This document shows positions 1-7,835 of a DNA stretch of 64,000 bases, piece by piece. The DNA lies in contig CACKJD010000001.1 of the NCBI GenBank assembly GCA_902600485.1, positions 1 to 64,000 on the forward strand. Direction: 5' to 3'. Numbering within the stretch: the first letter of the stretch is position 1; every line of letters begins with the position of its first letter. Source of the DNA: an uncultured Pelagibacteraceae bacterium (GTDB taxonomy: Bacteria; Pseudomonadota; Alphaproteobacteria; Pelagibacterales; Pelagibacteraceae). The notes beneath the pieces were generated by a model that was not told the DNA's origin, ran no database searches, and was given only the letters and a program-made list of their open reading frames with translations. The translations under genes and the position numbers were made by a program.

Positions 1-5
1 ATTTT

Positions 6-1220
6 ATGACTATGTTAATACACAAAATTAATACCACTTTTAGCAAATTTTTTATTTATTTATTTATTTATATTCTGTTATTTGTGCCAAATTGTTTTGC
101 TGAGAAAAAAAAAGAAATTAAAGTAGGAATTTTATTAGGTTTCACGGGCGCAGTTGAAAGCTTAACACCATCGATGGCTGACTCAGCTGAATTAGCCTTT
201 AATGAGATAAAAAATAACGAATTAACTTTTAAAATATTAAGAGCTGATACAGCTTGTAATAATATGAATTTAGCAAAAAATGCCACCAACAAACTTGTTA
301 ACGACGGTGTTAGTGCCATTATTGGTGCAGCCTGTCCAAATATTACTAAAGAAATTGCAAATGAAATTTCAATTCCGAAAGAAATATTAACAATAACACC
401 GGTTGATAATTCTAATGAATTAACAAATTTAAAAGATAACGGTTATTTATTTAGAACAACGCCGTCTAAAATAAGAGGAAGTCAAATATTAGCTGATATT
501 ACAAATGACCGTGGAATAAAAAAATTAGCTATCTCTTACAGTAATGATGAAGACTATAAAAGGTTTGCAATGGCTTATAAAGATGCGCTAGATGAAAACA
601 ATATAAAAACATCAACTATGTTATCACATAACAAAAATACCAATGACTACTCAAAACACATATCTACTTTAGGTGCTGCAGGGGGAGACGCTTTAGCTAT
701 AATAAGTGATACAGATCTAGGGGGCGATCAAATTATTAAATCTATGTTAGATACAGGAATGTTTGATGTCTTTATCCTCTCGGAAAATATGATAAATGAG
801 AAAATAATAAACAATTTTAAAGAAAAAACTTTGAAAAAATCATTCGGATACGTTTTAGGGCTCTCAAATTTAGGCTCAGAAAAATTTATAAATCTTGCTC
901 AAAAATCAGGAATAGATCCATTTAGTCCATATACTAGTGAGTCTTATGATGCTGCAGCAGTTATAATATTATCAAATTTTGCAAAAATTTATTCAGAGAT
1001 AAAATCTATAAATGATATTATTTATCTTATATCTAATAAACCTGGAATTAAAATTTATCCTGGTGAAATAAATAAAGCTATAAATCTTATTAAAGAAGGT
1101 AAATTAATTAACTATGAGGGTGCGACAGGTGTAGAATTTGATAAATTTGGTGACACGTTTGGATCATTTGTAGAAGTTGACTTAAAAAAAGGGAAATTAA
1201 AAAGTAAAAAAATAAGATAA
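6..1220 (+). CDS. ABC-type amino-acid/branched-chain type periplasmic binding protein (Peripla_BP_6-like)
   Basis: This is likely an exported ligand-binding protein that delivers an amino acid or similar solute to an ABC transporter, or acts as a periplasmic sensor of the same fold. The first ~32 residues form a signal peptide: a basic start, a hydrophobic stretch rich in F/I/L/Y, and an Ala-type cleavage site near NCFA. The mature start 'KVGILLGFTGAVE' resembles the opening of LivK-type type-I binding proteins, and 'SAIIGAACPNITKEIA' and 'YTSESYDAAAVII' match the conserved ligand-cleft regions. Length (404 aa) fits the family. No permease or ATPase lies beside it on the visible side; the left flank is outside the window. 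The start lies so near the window edge that no ribosome site can be judged, and Met3 is an alternative. It converges with panB, with 3 bp between the stops. Confidence 0.75.
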   Translation: MTMLIHKINTTFSKFFIYLFIYILLFVPNCFAEKKKEIKVGILLGFTGAVESLTPSMADSAELAFNEIKNNELTFKILRADTACNNMNLAKNATNKLVNDGVSAIIGAACPNITKEIANEISIPKEILTITPVDNSNELTNLKDNGYLFRTTPSKIRGSQILADITNDRGIKKLAISYSNDEDYKRFAMAYKDALDENNIKTSTMLSHNKNTNDYSKHISTLGAAGGDALAIISDTDLGGDQIIKSMLDTGMFDVFILSENMINEKIINNFKEKTLKKSFGYVLGLSNLGSEKFINLAQKSGIDPFSPYTSESYDAAAVIILSNFAKIYSEIKSINDIIYLISNKPGIKIYPGEINKAINLIKEGKLINYEGATGVEFDKFGDTFGSFVEVDLKKGKLKSKKIR

Positions 1221-1223
1221 ATA

Positions 1224-2000
1224 TTAATAGCTAAATTTGCTCGAGGGATACTTTTTATTTTTTACCTCTTTGATAAATTTTTTTACAGCTGACTTAATAT
1301 GTTTTCTAATATTGCTAAAACTTTTCACGAATTTAATTGATGTTAAATTTAAACCTATTAAATCATCAGTAACTAAAACTTGACCATCACAATTAACAGA
1401 GGAGCCAATTCCAATGGTAGGGATTTTTAATTCTTTGGTAATTCTTTTCGCTAAATTTGTTTCAATACACTCAAGCACAATTGAAAATACACCACTTTCT
1501 TGAAGTAATAGTGCGTCATTAATCAAGTTTTTTCTCTCAGAAATAGTTTTGCCCTTATACCTAAATTTACCTTTATGACTTTGAGGTAAAATACCTAAAT
1601 GCCCCATAACATTTATTTTATTTTTTCTAAGATAATCAATGATTTTTACTATTTTTTTTCCTCCCTCTAATTTAATTGCATCTGCTTTTGAATACTTAAT
1701 TATTTTCTTTGCATTTTTTAGCGCTTCAACTTTATTTCTATAAGTGTTATATGGCATATCCACAACCATCAAACTTTGCTTAACACCTTGTCTCACACTT
1801 TTTGAATGTTCAATCATCGTATCAAGCTTAACTTTTTTTGTTGTATTATATGAATATAAAACTGAACCTAAAGAATCTCCAACGAGGATTATGTCGACTA
1901 AATTATCCAATATTTCGGAGATATTTTTTGAATATGATGTTAAACAAATTATTTTAGATTTATTTTTTTTTGATAGAATATTTTTAATTTTAGTATTCAT
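1224..2000 (-). CDS. panB: 3-methyl-2-oxobutanoate hydroxymethyltransferase (ketopantoate hydroxymethyltransferase)
   Basis: PanB transfers a hydroxymethyl group from 5,10-methylene-THF to 2-oxoisovalerate, giving ketopantoate, the first committed step of pantothenate and CoA synthesis. Family hallmarks are visible: the metal-binding 'ILVGDSLGSVLY' near residue 40, 'VVDMPYNTYRN' near residue 80, 'AIKLEGG' near 110, 'MGHLGILPQS', and 'VLECIETNLAKRIT', which carries the catalytic Glu, followed by 'IPTIGIGSSVNCDGQVLVTDDLIGL'. The length of 258 aa is normal. The start overlaps the pxpC stop by 4 bp (ATGA), so it is probably translationally coupled as the last gene of a pxpB-pxpC-panB unit. That partnership is unusual, because PanB has no direct role in oxoproline metabolism; folate and 2-oxoacid supply are only an indirect link. 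Confidence 0.93.
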   Translation of the reverse strand: MNTKIKNILSKKNKSKIICLTSYSKNISEILDNLVDIILVGDSLGSVLYSYNTTKKVKLDTMIEHSKSVRQGVKQSLMVVDMPYNTYRNKVEALKNAKKIIKYSKADAIKLEGGKKIVKIIDYLRKNKINVMGHLGILPQSHKGKFRYKGKTISERKNLINDALLLQESGVFSIVLECIETNLAKRITKELKIPTIGIGSSVNCDGQVLVTDDLIGLNLTSIKFVKSFSNIRKHIKSAVKKFIKEVKNKKYPSSKFSY

Positions 2001-2941
2001 TTAATTTTATTTAAGATATTATTAGTTTCCATATTATATATTTTATAAAGATTTTCAGCATCCTTTAGCAGTATTTCTTTAAATTTTATTTTAGATCCTG
2101 GTGGTAATTGAATAAGTTTATCGTAGTCAGCACTTATCACAACACCAAATTTAGGATATCCTCCAATGGTACCATGATCAGATAATAAAATTATAGGATT
2201 CCCATCAGCAGGCACTTGTATAGTTCCTTTTACTAATCCTTCAGACTTAATATTAGTTTTTTTTAAATTTTTAAGTTTAACTCCCTCAAGTCTCATTCCC
2301 ATTCTATCAGTAAGTTTTGTAACTACAAATACTTTAGAAAAAAAGTCTCTTTTTGACTGATCTGAAAAAAATTGAAAATTAGTTCCTTTAATCACCCTAA
2401 TAAATTCTATTTTAGAATTAACAAAATTTAAAGATCTGCTTTGTATAACACTAGATTTATTTAGATTAATATTTTGACCGTTTAATAATTTATTTCCTTT
2501 GTTAGGCCCAACCTCTGCTCTAACTGTGGTAGAATAACTTCCCCAAACTCTGTTAATTTTAAAGCCACCATTAACTGTAAAATAACCATAAACTGATTTA
2601 TTTGTTGAAATAATATCAATAATATCGCCATTATCAATTTCAATTGTTTTGTAGCACTTTCCCAGTATTTCTTTTTTATTATTTTTAGTAATTTTGAAAT
2701 TTACGTCACCAGTAATTATAATAAATCTTTTATTGCCAAAATATTTTAAGGATGGTCCTTGATAAGCAAATTCTAAAACTGGATCCTCTTTTTGATTATT
2801 TATAATTGTATTAGCAATTATAAAGTTCCTTTTGTCCATCACCCCACTAGAAGGTAATCCTATATGAGAAAAATTTTTTCTACCCTCGTCTTGAAAAGTA
2901 GAGTTTATTCCACCCCTAATTACTTTAAAATATTCATTCAT
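1997..2941 (-). CDS. pxpC: 5-oxoprolinase subunit C (KipA/PxpC, biotin-dependent carboxyltransferase-type domain)
   Basis: This is a subunit of the ATP-dependent PxpABC 5-oxoprolinase, which opens 5-oxo-L-proline to L-glutamate in the cytoplasm. The opening 'VIRGGINSTFQDEGRKNFSHIGLPSSGVMD' matches the KipA/PxpC N-terminus (typically 'GxxttvQDxGRxGyrhlGvpxsGamD'). Later segments 'LLSDHGTIGGYPKFGVVISADYDKLIQLPPGSKIKF' match the family C-terminus (tGGYpkiatVi.aDl..laQl.pGd.vrF). The length of 314 aa is typical. The gene follows pxpB with an 8-bp overlap and precedes panB with a 4-bp overlap, so it is mid-operon. The same domain occurs in urea amidolyase-type proteins, but pairing with PxpB and PxpA supports 5-oxoprolinase. 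Confidence 0.92.
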   Translation of the reverse strand: MNEYFKVIRGGINSTFQDEGRKNFSHIGLPSSGVMDKRNFIIANTIINNQKEDPVLEFAYQGPSLKYFGNKRFIIITGDVNFKITKNNKKEILGKCYKTIEIDNGDIIDIISTNKSVYGYFTVNGGFKINRVWGSYSTTVRAEVGPNKGNKLLNGQNINLNKSSVIQSRSLNFVNSKIEFIRVIKGTNFQFFSDQSKRDFFSKVFVVTKLTDRMGMRLEGVKLKNLKKTNIKSEGLVKGTIQVPADGNPIILLSDHGTIGGYPKFGVVISADYDKLIQLPPGSKIKFKEILLKDAENLYKIYNMETNNILNKIK

Positions 2942-3611
2942 TGTAAACTTTTAGATATTCTTTTTTATTTATCTCATAAAATGATACTTCGTCACCAGGA
3001 TTAATTAAATTTGGTTTGCTTAAACTTAAAGAATTAAAAATTTTAATTGGTGTATTCCCAATAATGTTCCATCCCCCAGGGCTCTCGAAAGTATATATGT
3101 TGCAAAATTGTTCAGTCAATCCAACAGAACCTTTGGGTACCTTCACCCTAGGAGTTTCTAATCTATCTAGCATAATTGATTTATTTAAATCACCTAAAAA
3201 TGGCATTCCTGCAATAAAGCCAGTCATATAACAAAAATAAGTTTTGCTTAAAAAAGTTCTTATTATTTCATTTTTTGATTTTGAGAGTTTTTTTTCAAGT
3301 CTAGAAATATCTAATGAATATTCATCATCAAAACAAACAGGAATATTAATTTTTTGACATTTATTCTCTATTTCATTTTCTATATCTAAATTTGAAAGAT
3401 CGAGACTTAATTTATCAAAAGATGTTTCGTTTAAATCAAATGTAATAATTAATTTATTATACGAAGGAGATAGGTTGGTAACTCCTTTTAAGTTTTTGTC
3501 TTTTATATTTTTAAAATATTTAATTACTTTTAAATTTGTTTCTTTATCAACCTCATTTCCGAAATCACAATAAATTGCTGCGTCACCAAGATTGACTATA
3601 TTTTTAATCAT
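2934..3611 (-). CDS. pxpB: 5-oxoprolinase subunit B (KipI/PxpB)
   Basis: PxpB partners with PxpC in the kinase/cyclase-like half of 5-oxoprolinase. The N-terminus 'IVNLGDAAIYCDFGNEVD' corresponds to the usual 'GD.AllvefG' opening. The central and C-terminal signature is clear: 'TYFCYMTGFIAGMPFLGDL', 'ETPRVKVPKGSVGLTEQFCNIYTFESPGGWNIIGNTP', then 'LINPGDEVSFYEI'. The length of 225 aa is normal. The start codon lies only 27 bp from the preferred pxpA start on the other strand, so the two transcripts must use promoters that overlap each other or lie inside the opposing coding region, or be leaderless. It overlaps pxpC by 8 bp. Confidence 0.92.
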   Translation of the reverse strand: MIKNIVNLGDAAIYCDFGNEVDKETNLKVIKYFKNIKDKNLKGVTNLSPSYNKLIITFDLNETSFDKLSLDLSNLDIENEIENKCQKINIPVCFDDEYSLDISRLEKKLSKSKNEIIRTFLSKTYFCYMTGFIAGMPFLGDLNKSIMLDRLETPRVKVPKGSVGLTEQFCNIYTFESPGGWNIIGNTPIKIFNSLSLSKPNLINPGDEVSFYEINKKEYLKVYNE

Positions 3612-3638
3612 ACAATGTTATACTTCATGGAAAATTTT

Positions 3639-4412
3639 ATGGAAATTAATATTAATTGCGATTTAGGTGAGAAATCTGAATTTCATTCTACAAAGTATGA
3701 TCCAGATTTACTCAAAATTGTTAACTCAGCAAATATAGCTTGTGGTTTTCATGCTGGAGATGAGAAAACCATGACAGATACAATTGAGATTTCAAAAAAG
3801 AATAACGTAAGTATTGGTGCACATCCTTCATTTAAAGATCCACAAAACTTTGGAAGAAAAAGACACAACTTACCTGAAAATGAAATCAAAAAATTGATAA
3901 TTGATCAATATAAAATATTAGAAAATATTGCTAACAAACTTAAAACAAAGATTACTCATATTAAGCCACATGGTGCATTAAATAATATGGCTTGTGAGGA
4001 TTTAAATCTATCAAAAATTTTAGCAAAAACAATCTACGGAATTGACAAAGATTTAATTTATTTGGTGCCAACTGGGTCAAAGATGGAAGAAGCCGCTAGA
4101 ATGATTGATATGAAAATTGCTTGTGAAATATTTGCAGATAGAAATTACGAGGATGATGGTAATCTTGTCTCAAGAACTAAACCTAATGCAGTAATAACTG
4201 ACCCGGAAAAGTGCAAGCAACATGTTCTTAAAATGGTTGAGACACAGTCAATTAGTTGTTTCTCTGGAAAGAAAATTAAATGTGAAATTGACTCTGTTTG
4301 TATTCATGGAGATAATAAAGAGTCTCTTGAAACCGCAAAACAAATAAAAAAAGTTCTTGAAGAAAATAATATTTGTCTTAAACCATTAAATATTTTAAAA
4401 AAATTTATATAA
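3639..4412 (+). CDS. pxpA: 5-oxoprolinase subunit A (LamB/YcsF family)
   Basis: PxpA is the LamB/YcsF-type TIM-barrel-like subunit of the PxpABC 5-oxoprolinase (5-oxoproline + ATP + water to glutamate). The family start 'MEININCDLGE' is present at the third ATG of the ORF, so I place the start at 3639; the ORF track starts at 3615 and adds eight residues that do not look like the family. Hallmarks include 'SANIACGFHAGDEKTM', 'SIGAHPSFKDPQNFGRK', 'HIKPHGALNNMA', 'EIFADRNYEDDGNLVSRTKPNAVI' and 'VCIHGDN'. The length of ~257 aa fits. It is divergent from pxpB, which completes all three subunits within 2.5 kb, and a TPR gene follows within 1 bp. Confidence 0.93.
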   Translation: MEININCDLGEKSEFHSTKYDPDLLKIVNSANIACGFHAGDEKTMTDTIEISKKNNVSIGAHPSFKDPQNFGRKRHNLPENEIKKLIIDQYKILENIANKLKTKITHIKPHGALNNMACEDLNLSKILAKTIYGIDKDLIYLVPTGSKMEEAARMIDMKIACEIFADRNYEDDGNLVSRTKPNAVITDPEKCKQHVLKMVETQSISCFSGKKIKCEIDSVCIHGDNKESLETAKQIKKVLEENNICLKPLNILKKFI

Positions 4413-4413
4413 T

Positions 4414-4920
4414 ATGAAAAATATCATACTAATTCTTTTATTTATGACGCTAAGTTCGGTCGTAATTGCAGCAGGCTCTGTTGGAGATGATAGCAAAGAT
4501 ACAGCTAGCAAAGGTGTAAAAGCAGCAACCAAATTTGAAATAGGGGAAAAATGGATATCTAAAGCAAAAAAATTAGAGAAAAAAAATAAAGAGGATAAGG
4601 CTAAAAAAGCTTACGAAAAAGCTATAAAAAAATTGTTAGAGGCAAATTATCAAAACCCTGGTGACCCTGATACTTTAAATCTTTTAGGATTTTCTCATAG
4701 AAAAATTGGAGATTACGAAAATGCAGAAATATATTACGCAATGGGATTAGAAATTGACCCTAAGCACGTAGGTATTAACGAGTATATGGGTGAACTATTT
4801 GTAGCTACAGACAGAATAGATGAAGCAAAAAAAAGGTTGGCTGTTTTAGAAGGTTGTGATTGCAAAGAATACGATGAACTTAAACAAGTAATAGATGGAA
4901 CTAAGCAGTCAAAATATTAG
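4414..4920 (+). CDS. exported small TPR-repeat protein, function unknown
   Basis: I do not recognise a specific family. The first ~20 residues ('MKNIILILLFMTLSSVVIAAG') form a signal peptide with an AA-type cleavage site, so the product is probably periplasmic. Residues ~45-70 are Lys/Glu/Ala-rich and helical. From about residue 75 there are at least two TPR-like units ('NPGDPDTLNLLGFSHRKIGDYENAEIYYAMGLEIDP' and 'HVGINEYMGELFVATDRIDEAKKRLAVLE'). Two cysteines in 'GCDCKEY' near the C-terminus might form a disulfide or bind something. It lies 1 bp after pxpA, so it is probably co-transcribed. Its stop shares bases with the convergent dctM stop. A scaffold role beside the oxoprolinase/TRAP genes is only a guess. 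Confidence 0.75.
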   Translation: MKNIILILLFMTLSSVVIAAGSVGDDSKDTASKGVKAATKFEIGEKWISKAKKLEKKNKEDKAKKAYEKAIKKLLEANYQNPGDPDTLNLLGFSHRKIGDYENAEIYYAMGLEIDPKHVGINEYMGELFVATDRIDEAKKRLAVLEGCDCKEYDELKQVIDGTKQSKY

Positions 4921-6227
4921 TTGATCTTTTTTATCATTTGATCTGGTAACCACATTACAATTTCAGGAAAAATAATTAATATTATTGTAGCAAGCACCAT
5001 TAACAAAAATAATGGAAAAGCACTTTTTGCAATAAAACCCATATCCTTTCCCGCCATTCCCTGAAGAACAAACAAATTAAATCCAACAGGAGGAGTAATT
5101 TGTGCCATTTCGACTACAACTACGAGAAATATTCCAAACCAAATCATATCAAAACCTGCTTGTCTAATCATAGGCTCTATAATTGCCATTGTTAAAACTA
5201 CAGCTGATATTCCATCTAGAAACATTCCTAGAATTATATAAAATATCATCAAAACAAAAATTAGAATATAAGGTGAAAGTTCAAGACTATTTATCCATAT
5301 AGCTAAATTTCTTGGTAAACCTGTAAATCCCATTGAAAGAGATAAAAAAGCAGACCCGGCTAATATGAAAGAAATCATGCAGGATGTTTTTGTAGCTCCT
5401 AATAATGAGCTTTTAAAATTGCTCCAACTTAAACTTTTTTGAAAATAGGAAAGAATTAATGCACCTACAACTCCTAATGATGCAGCCTCTGTGGCGGTTG
5501 CAATTCCAGTATAGATAGAGCCAATAACTGAAAGGATTAAAATTATTACAGGAATTAATTGGCCAGATCTTTTAATTTTATCAATAAAACTATATTGATT
5601 AACAATATTTGGCATTTGTTTTTTATTAAAGAAAGACCATAAAATCACGTAGCTCATAAAAATTAATGCAATCATTATTCCTGGTATAATTCCAGCAACA
5701 AACAGTTTTGCAATAGACTCCTGGACAGTTACACCATAAATAATCAAAATTATAGAAGGAGGAATTAATAGTCCTAAGGTCCCAGATCCCGCAAGACTTC
5801 CTAGTAAAATTTTTTCGGGATAATTTCTTTTTCTAAGCTCTGGAATTGACATTTTTCCAACAGTGGCGACAGTAGCAGCTGATGACCCTGATATAGCAGC
5901 GAATAGTGCGCACCCAACGACATTGACGTGAATTAATCCGCCAGGTAGTTTTTGCATCCAAGGTGATAATCCCTCAAATAAATTCTCTGATAATTTTGTT
6001 CTAAATAAAATCTCTCCCATCCAAACAAATAATGGTAAGGCTGTTAAAGTCCATGAGGAGGATGTCCCCCAAATAGTTGTTGCCATTGCATCTCCAACCG
6101 GTCTTGAAGTAAATAAAGTCATTGCGATTGTGGAAACACCAATCATGCTTAAAGCAACCCAAACGCCAGTGCTTAGGAACAACAAAAGAACTGAAATAAA
6201 AAATATACTAAGCAATATTTCAGTCAT
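4917..6227 (-). CDS. dctM: TRAP transporter large permease subunit (DctM/SiaM type)
   Basis: This is the large membrane subunit of a tripartite ATP-independent periplasmic (TRAP) transporter, which uses an ion gradient to import an organic acid presented by the DctP binding protein. The 436-aa product is almost wholly hydrophobic, with about a dozen membrane segments. Typical DctM motifs are visible: 'FAAISGSSAATVATVGKMSIPELRKRNYP', 'GSLAGSGTLGLLIPPSIILIIYG', 'TEAASLGVVGALIL', 'LDGISAVVLTMAIIEPMIRQAGFDMIWFGI' and 'QITPPVGFNLFVLQG'. It overlaps dctQ by 8 bp and is the last gene of dctP-dctQ-dctM. Neighbouring oxoprolinase genes suggest, but do not prove, 5-oxoproline as substrate. Confidence 0.93.
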   Translation of the reverse strand: MTEILLSIFFISVLLLFLSTGVWVALSMIGVSTIAMTLFTSRPVGDAMATTIWGTSSSWTLTALPLFVWMGEILFRTKLSENLFEGLSPWMQKLPGGLIHVNVVGCALFAAISGSSAATVATVGKMSIPELRKRNYPEKILLGSLAGSGTLGLLIPPSIILIIYGVTVQESIAKLFVAGIIPGIMIALIFMSYVILWSFFNKKQMPNIVNQYSFIDKIKRSGQLIPVIILILSVIGSIYTGIATATEAASLGVVGALILSYFQKSLSWSNFKSSLLGATKTSCMISFILAGSAFLSLSMGFTGLPRNLAIWINSLELSPYILIFVLMIFYIILGMFLDGISAVVLTMAIIEPMIRQAGFDMIWFGIFLVVVVEMAQITPPVGFNLFVLQGMAGKDMGFIAKSAFPLFLLMVLATIILIIFPEIVMWLPDQMIKKIN

Positions 6228-6705
6228 TTTTATGAAAATATTTTAATAGTTGATGTGAAATACATATAAAAAGAATAATAGAACCTAGGGCCAGAGGTGA
6301 TTGAGGAATCCATATTAATATTTCATCAGCGCCCTCACTTCGTTCTTTAAATTTAAAAGAGATAATAAGCATTTTTACAAAATAAAATGATATATAGCCT
6401 GAAAATATCGAAGCCACTGTTAGACACCATATTTCAAAGATCTTTCTAAATTTCTTATTTAGTTTTTCAATGAATAATGTAATTCTTATATGTCCTCCCT
6501 CGCCGAATGTATAAGCTAAAGCGAAGAACGTAGAGGCGGCCATACAATAACCTGAATATTCGGATAATCCACGAATATAGAAACCAAATATTCTAGAGGA
6601 GATACCTAACAATATGAAAATAGCTATGAAAATTAAAAATATAGCAGCGATGTACCCAGAAAATTTATAGATTCTTTCTAGATAAAAATTGATTTTATTA
6701 AGCAT
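6220..6705 (-). CDS. dctQ: TRAP transporter small permease subunit (DctQ type)
   Basis: This is the four-helix small membrane subunit that pairs with DctM. Hydrophobic segments lie at about residues 15-38, 45-65, 85-110 and 135-155. 'RIFGFYIRGLSEYSGYCMAASTFFALAYTFGEGGHIRI' is the DctQ signature (R-G..E-ls.yl.v...flg..ya...g.HirV). The length of 161 aa is normal. A strong 11-bp inverted repeat sits between dctP and this gene and ends only 5 bp upstream of the start codon, over the place where a Shine-Dalgarno would be. Expression relative to dctP is therefore likely damped. It overlaps dctM by 8 bp. Confidence 0.9.
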   Translation of the reverse strand: MLNKINFYLERIYKFSGYIAAIFLIFIAIFILLGISSRIFGFYIRGLSEYSGYCMAASTFFALAYTFGEGGHIRITLFIEKLNKKFRKIFEIWCLTVASIFSGYISFYFVKMLIISFKFKERSEGADEILIWIPQSPLALGSIILFICISHQLLKYFHKND

Positions 6706-6710
6706 ATGAT

Positions 6711-6740
6711 AAAAGGCCGTTAAAATTTCAACGGCCTTTT
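6711..6740 (-). terminator. intercistronic hairpin between dctP and dctQ (attenuating terminator and/or RBS-masking stem)
   Basis: A perfect 11-bp inverted repeat (AAAAGGCCGTT / AACGGCCTTTT) with an 8-nt loop lies just after the dctP stop. It is by far the most G+C-rich stem in the surrounding AT-rich sequence. On the transcribed minus strand the right arm ends in TTTT followed by ATCAT, which resembles a weak intrinsic terminator. The stem ends 5 bp before the dctQ ATG, so it may also hide the dctQ ribosome-binding region. Such partial terminators commonly raise the binding-protein to permease ratio. Confidence 0.8.
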
Positions 6741-6751
6741 GAAATGATTAT

Positions 6752-7720
6752 TTAATAAGCTGATAAAACAGATTGACCTCTAGCACCAGCTTTCTTTGTC
6801 CACTCAGATGCCATTTGAGATCCAACTTTTTCAAAATGTTGCTTCAATGCAGAATTAACTTTACCAACACTCATTCCTGCATCAGCTAAAGCCTTCTTAT
6901 CATTCTTGTTTCCCATTTTTGAAAGTTGCCACCCTTTTCTTTCAGCAAGAGCTGCTTCTTTCATAATTAAATCTTGAGTTTCTTTATCTAATTTGTTCCA
7001 GGCTTTTTTATTTGCAATTATCATATTTTTTGGAAACCAAGCAGCTATATCATAAAAATACTTAACACCGTTTTCCCAAATCTTACTGTTCTTTCCAGTT
7101 GTTGGTGAAGTAATCATACTTTCAACAGCTCCTGTAGAAAATGCCTGAGATATTTCTGCTGCTTCAATTTTAGTCGGGGCCATACCAGTCAGTTCAGCAA
7201 TTCTAATTGTAGCACCATTATAAGCTCTAAATTTTAATCCTTTTAAATCTGCAACGCTATTTATCTCTTTTTTAGAATATAAACCTTGAGCAGGCCAAGG
7301 CACTGCATATAAAAATACTAAACCTTTAGCATCTAAACTTTTTGCTATTTCGGCTTTTGATGCTTTATATAATTTCATAGCATCTGTGTAGGATGTAGCT
7401 AAAAAAGGTAAAGAGTCGATTTCAAGTAAAGGATCTTCTTTCCCTAATGCCGACATAAATCTTTCACCAATAGGGGCTTGTCCTGTTCTTACTGCTCTAA
7501 AGATTTCTCCACCTTTGAACAATGATCCACCCGGATGTGTGACTATAGTTAGTTTGCCACCACTTTTTTCAGTTACATTTTTTGCAAATTCAGTTGCATT
7601 TGCAGAATGAAAATTACCCGCACCATAAGCTAATGCCATGTCCCATTTTTCTGCATATGATACACTTGAAAGTAAAAGTAGTGATGTTAATATTGAAATA
7701 AAGTATTTTATTATTCTCAT
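6752..7720 (-). CDS. dctP: TRAP transporter substrate-binding protein (DctP family)
   Basis: This is the periplasmic ligand-binding protein of the TRAP system. A signal peptide covers residues 1-23 (MRIIKYF..LLLSSVSYA). The mature protein has DctP landmarks: 'NATEFAKNVTEKSGGKLTIVTHPGGSLFKGGEIFRAVRTGQ', 'DSLPFL', the ligand-pocket Arg region 'LKGLKFRAYNGATIRIAELTGMAPTKIEAAEISQAFSTGAVESM' and 'AWNKLDKETQDLIMKEA'. The length of 322 aa is normal. A strong Shine-Dalgarno (AGGAGGTGA) immediately precedes the start, unusual here and fitting high expression. A pyroglutamate-binding DctP subfamily is known from Bordetella pertussis. Given pxpABC next door, 5-oxoproline is a reasonable candidate ligand, but the sequence alone does not decide this. 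Confidence 0.93.
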   Translation of the reverse strand: MRIIKYFISILTSLLLLSSVSYAEKWDMALAYGAGNFHSANATEFAKNVTEKSGGKLTIVTHPGGSLFKGGEIFRAVRTGQAPIGERFMSALGKEDPLLEIDSLPFLATSYTDAMKLYKASKAEIAKSLDAKGLVFLYAVPWPAQGLYSKKEINSVADLKGLKFRAYNGATIRIAELTGMAPTKIEAAEISQAFSTGAVESMITSPTTGKNSKIWENGVKYFYDIAAWFPKNMIIANKKAWNKLDKETQDLIMKEAALAERKGWQLSKMGNKNDKKALADAGMSVGKVNSALKQHFEKVGSQMASEWTKKAGARGQSVLSAY

Positions 7721-7721
7721 T

Positions 7722-7730
7722 TCACCTCCT
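7722..7730 (-). promoter_or_regulatory. strong Shine-Dalgarno of dctP
   Basis: AGGAGGTGA on the minus strand ends one base before the dctP ATG region, so its AGGAGG core sits about 4 nt upstream of the start. Most genes in this window lack an obvious ribosome site, so this near-perfect anti-16S match stands out and confirms the dctP start. Confidence 0.75.
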
Positions 7731-7739
7731 CTTTATAAA

Positions 7740-7768
7740 AATATATTTGATTATTAATTTAATGTTAA
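7740..7768 (-). promoter_or_regulatory. candidate dctP promoter (TTAACA-17-TATATT)
   Basis: On the minus strand TTAACA (7768-7763) is followed after 17 bp by TATATT (7745-7740), with the dctP ribosome site just downstream. The 115-bp dctP/terC gap is divergent, so a promoter must lie here. In sequence this AT-rich a chance match is easy, so confidence is low. Confidence 0.35.
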
Positions 7769-7835
7769 ATCAATAAAAAAATTGTCTACTTTTAATTGAA
7801 AAATCCTAATATTCATTTAATATCTAAGAATTCCA

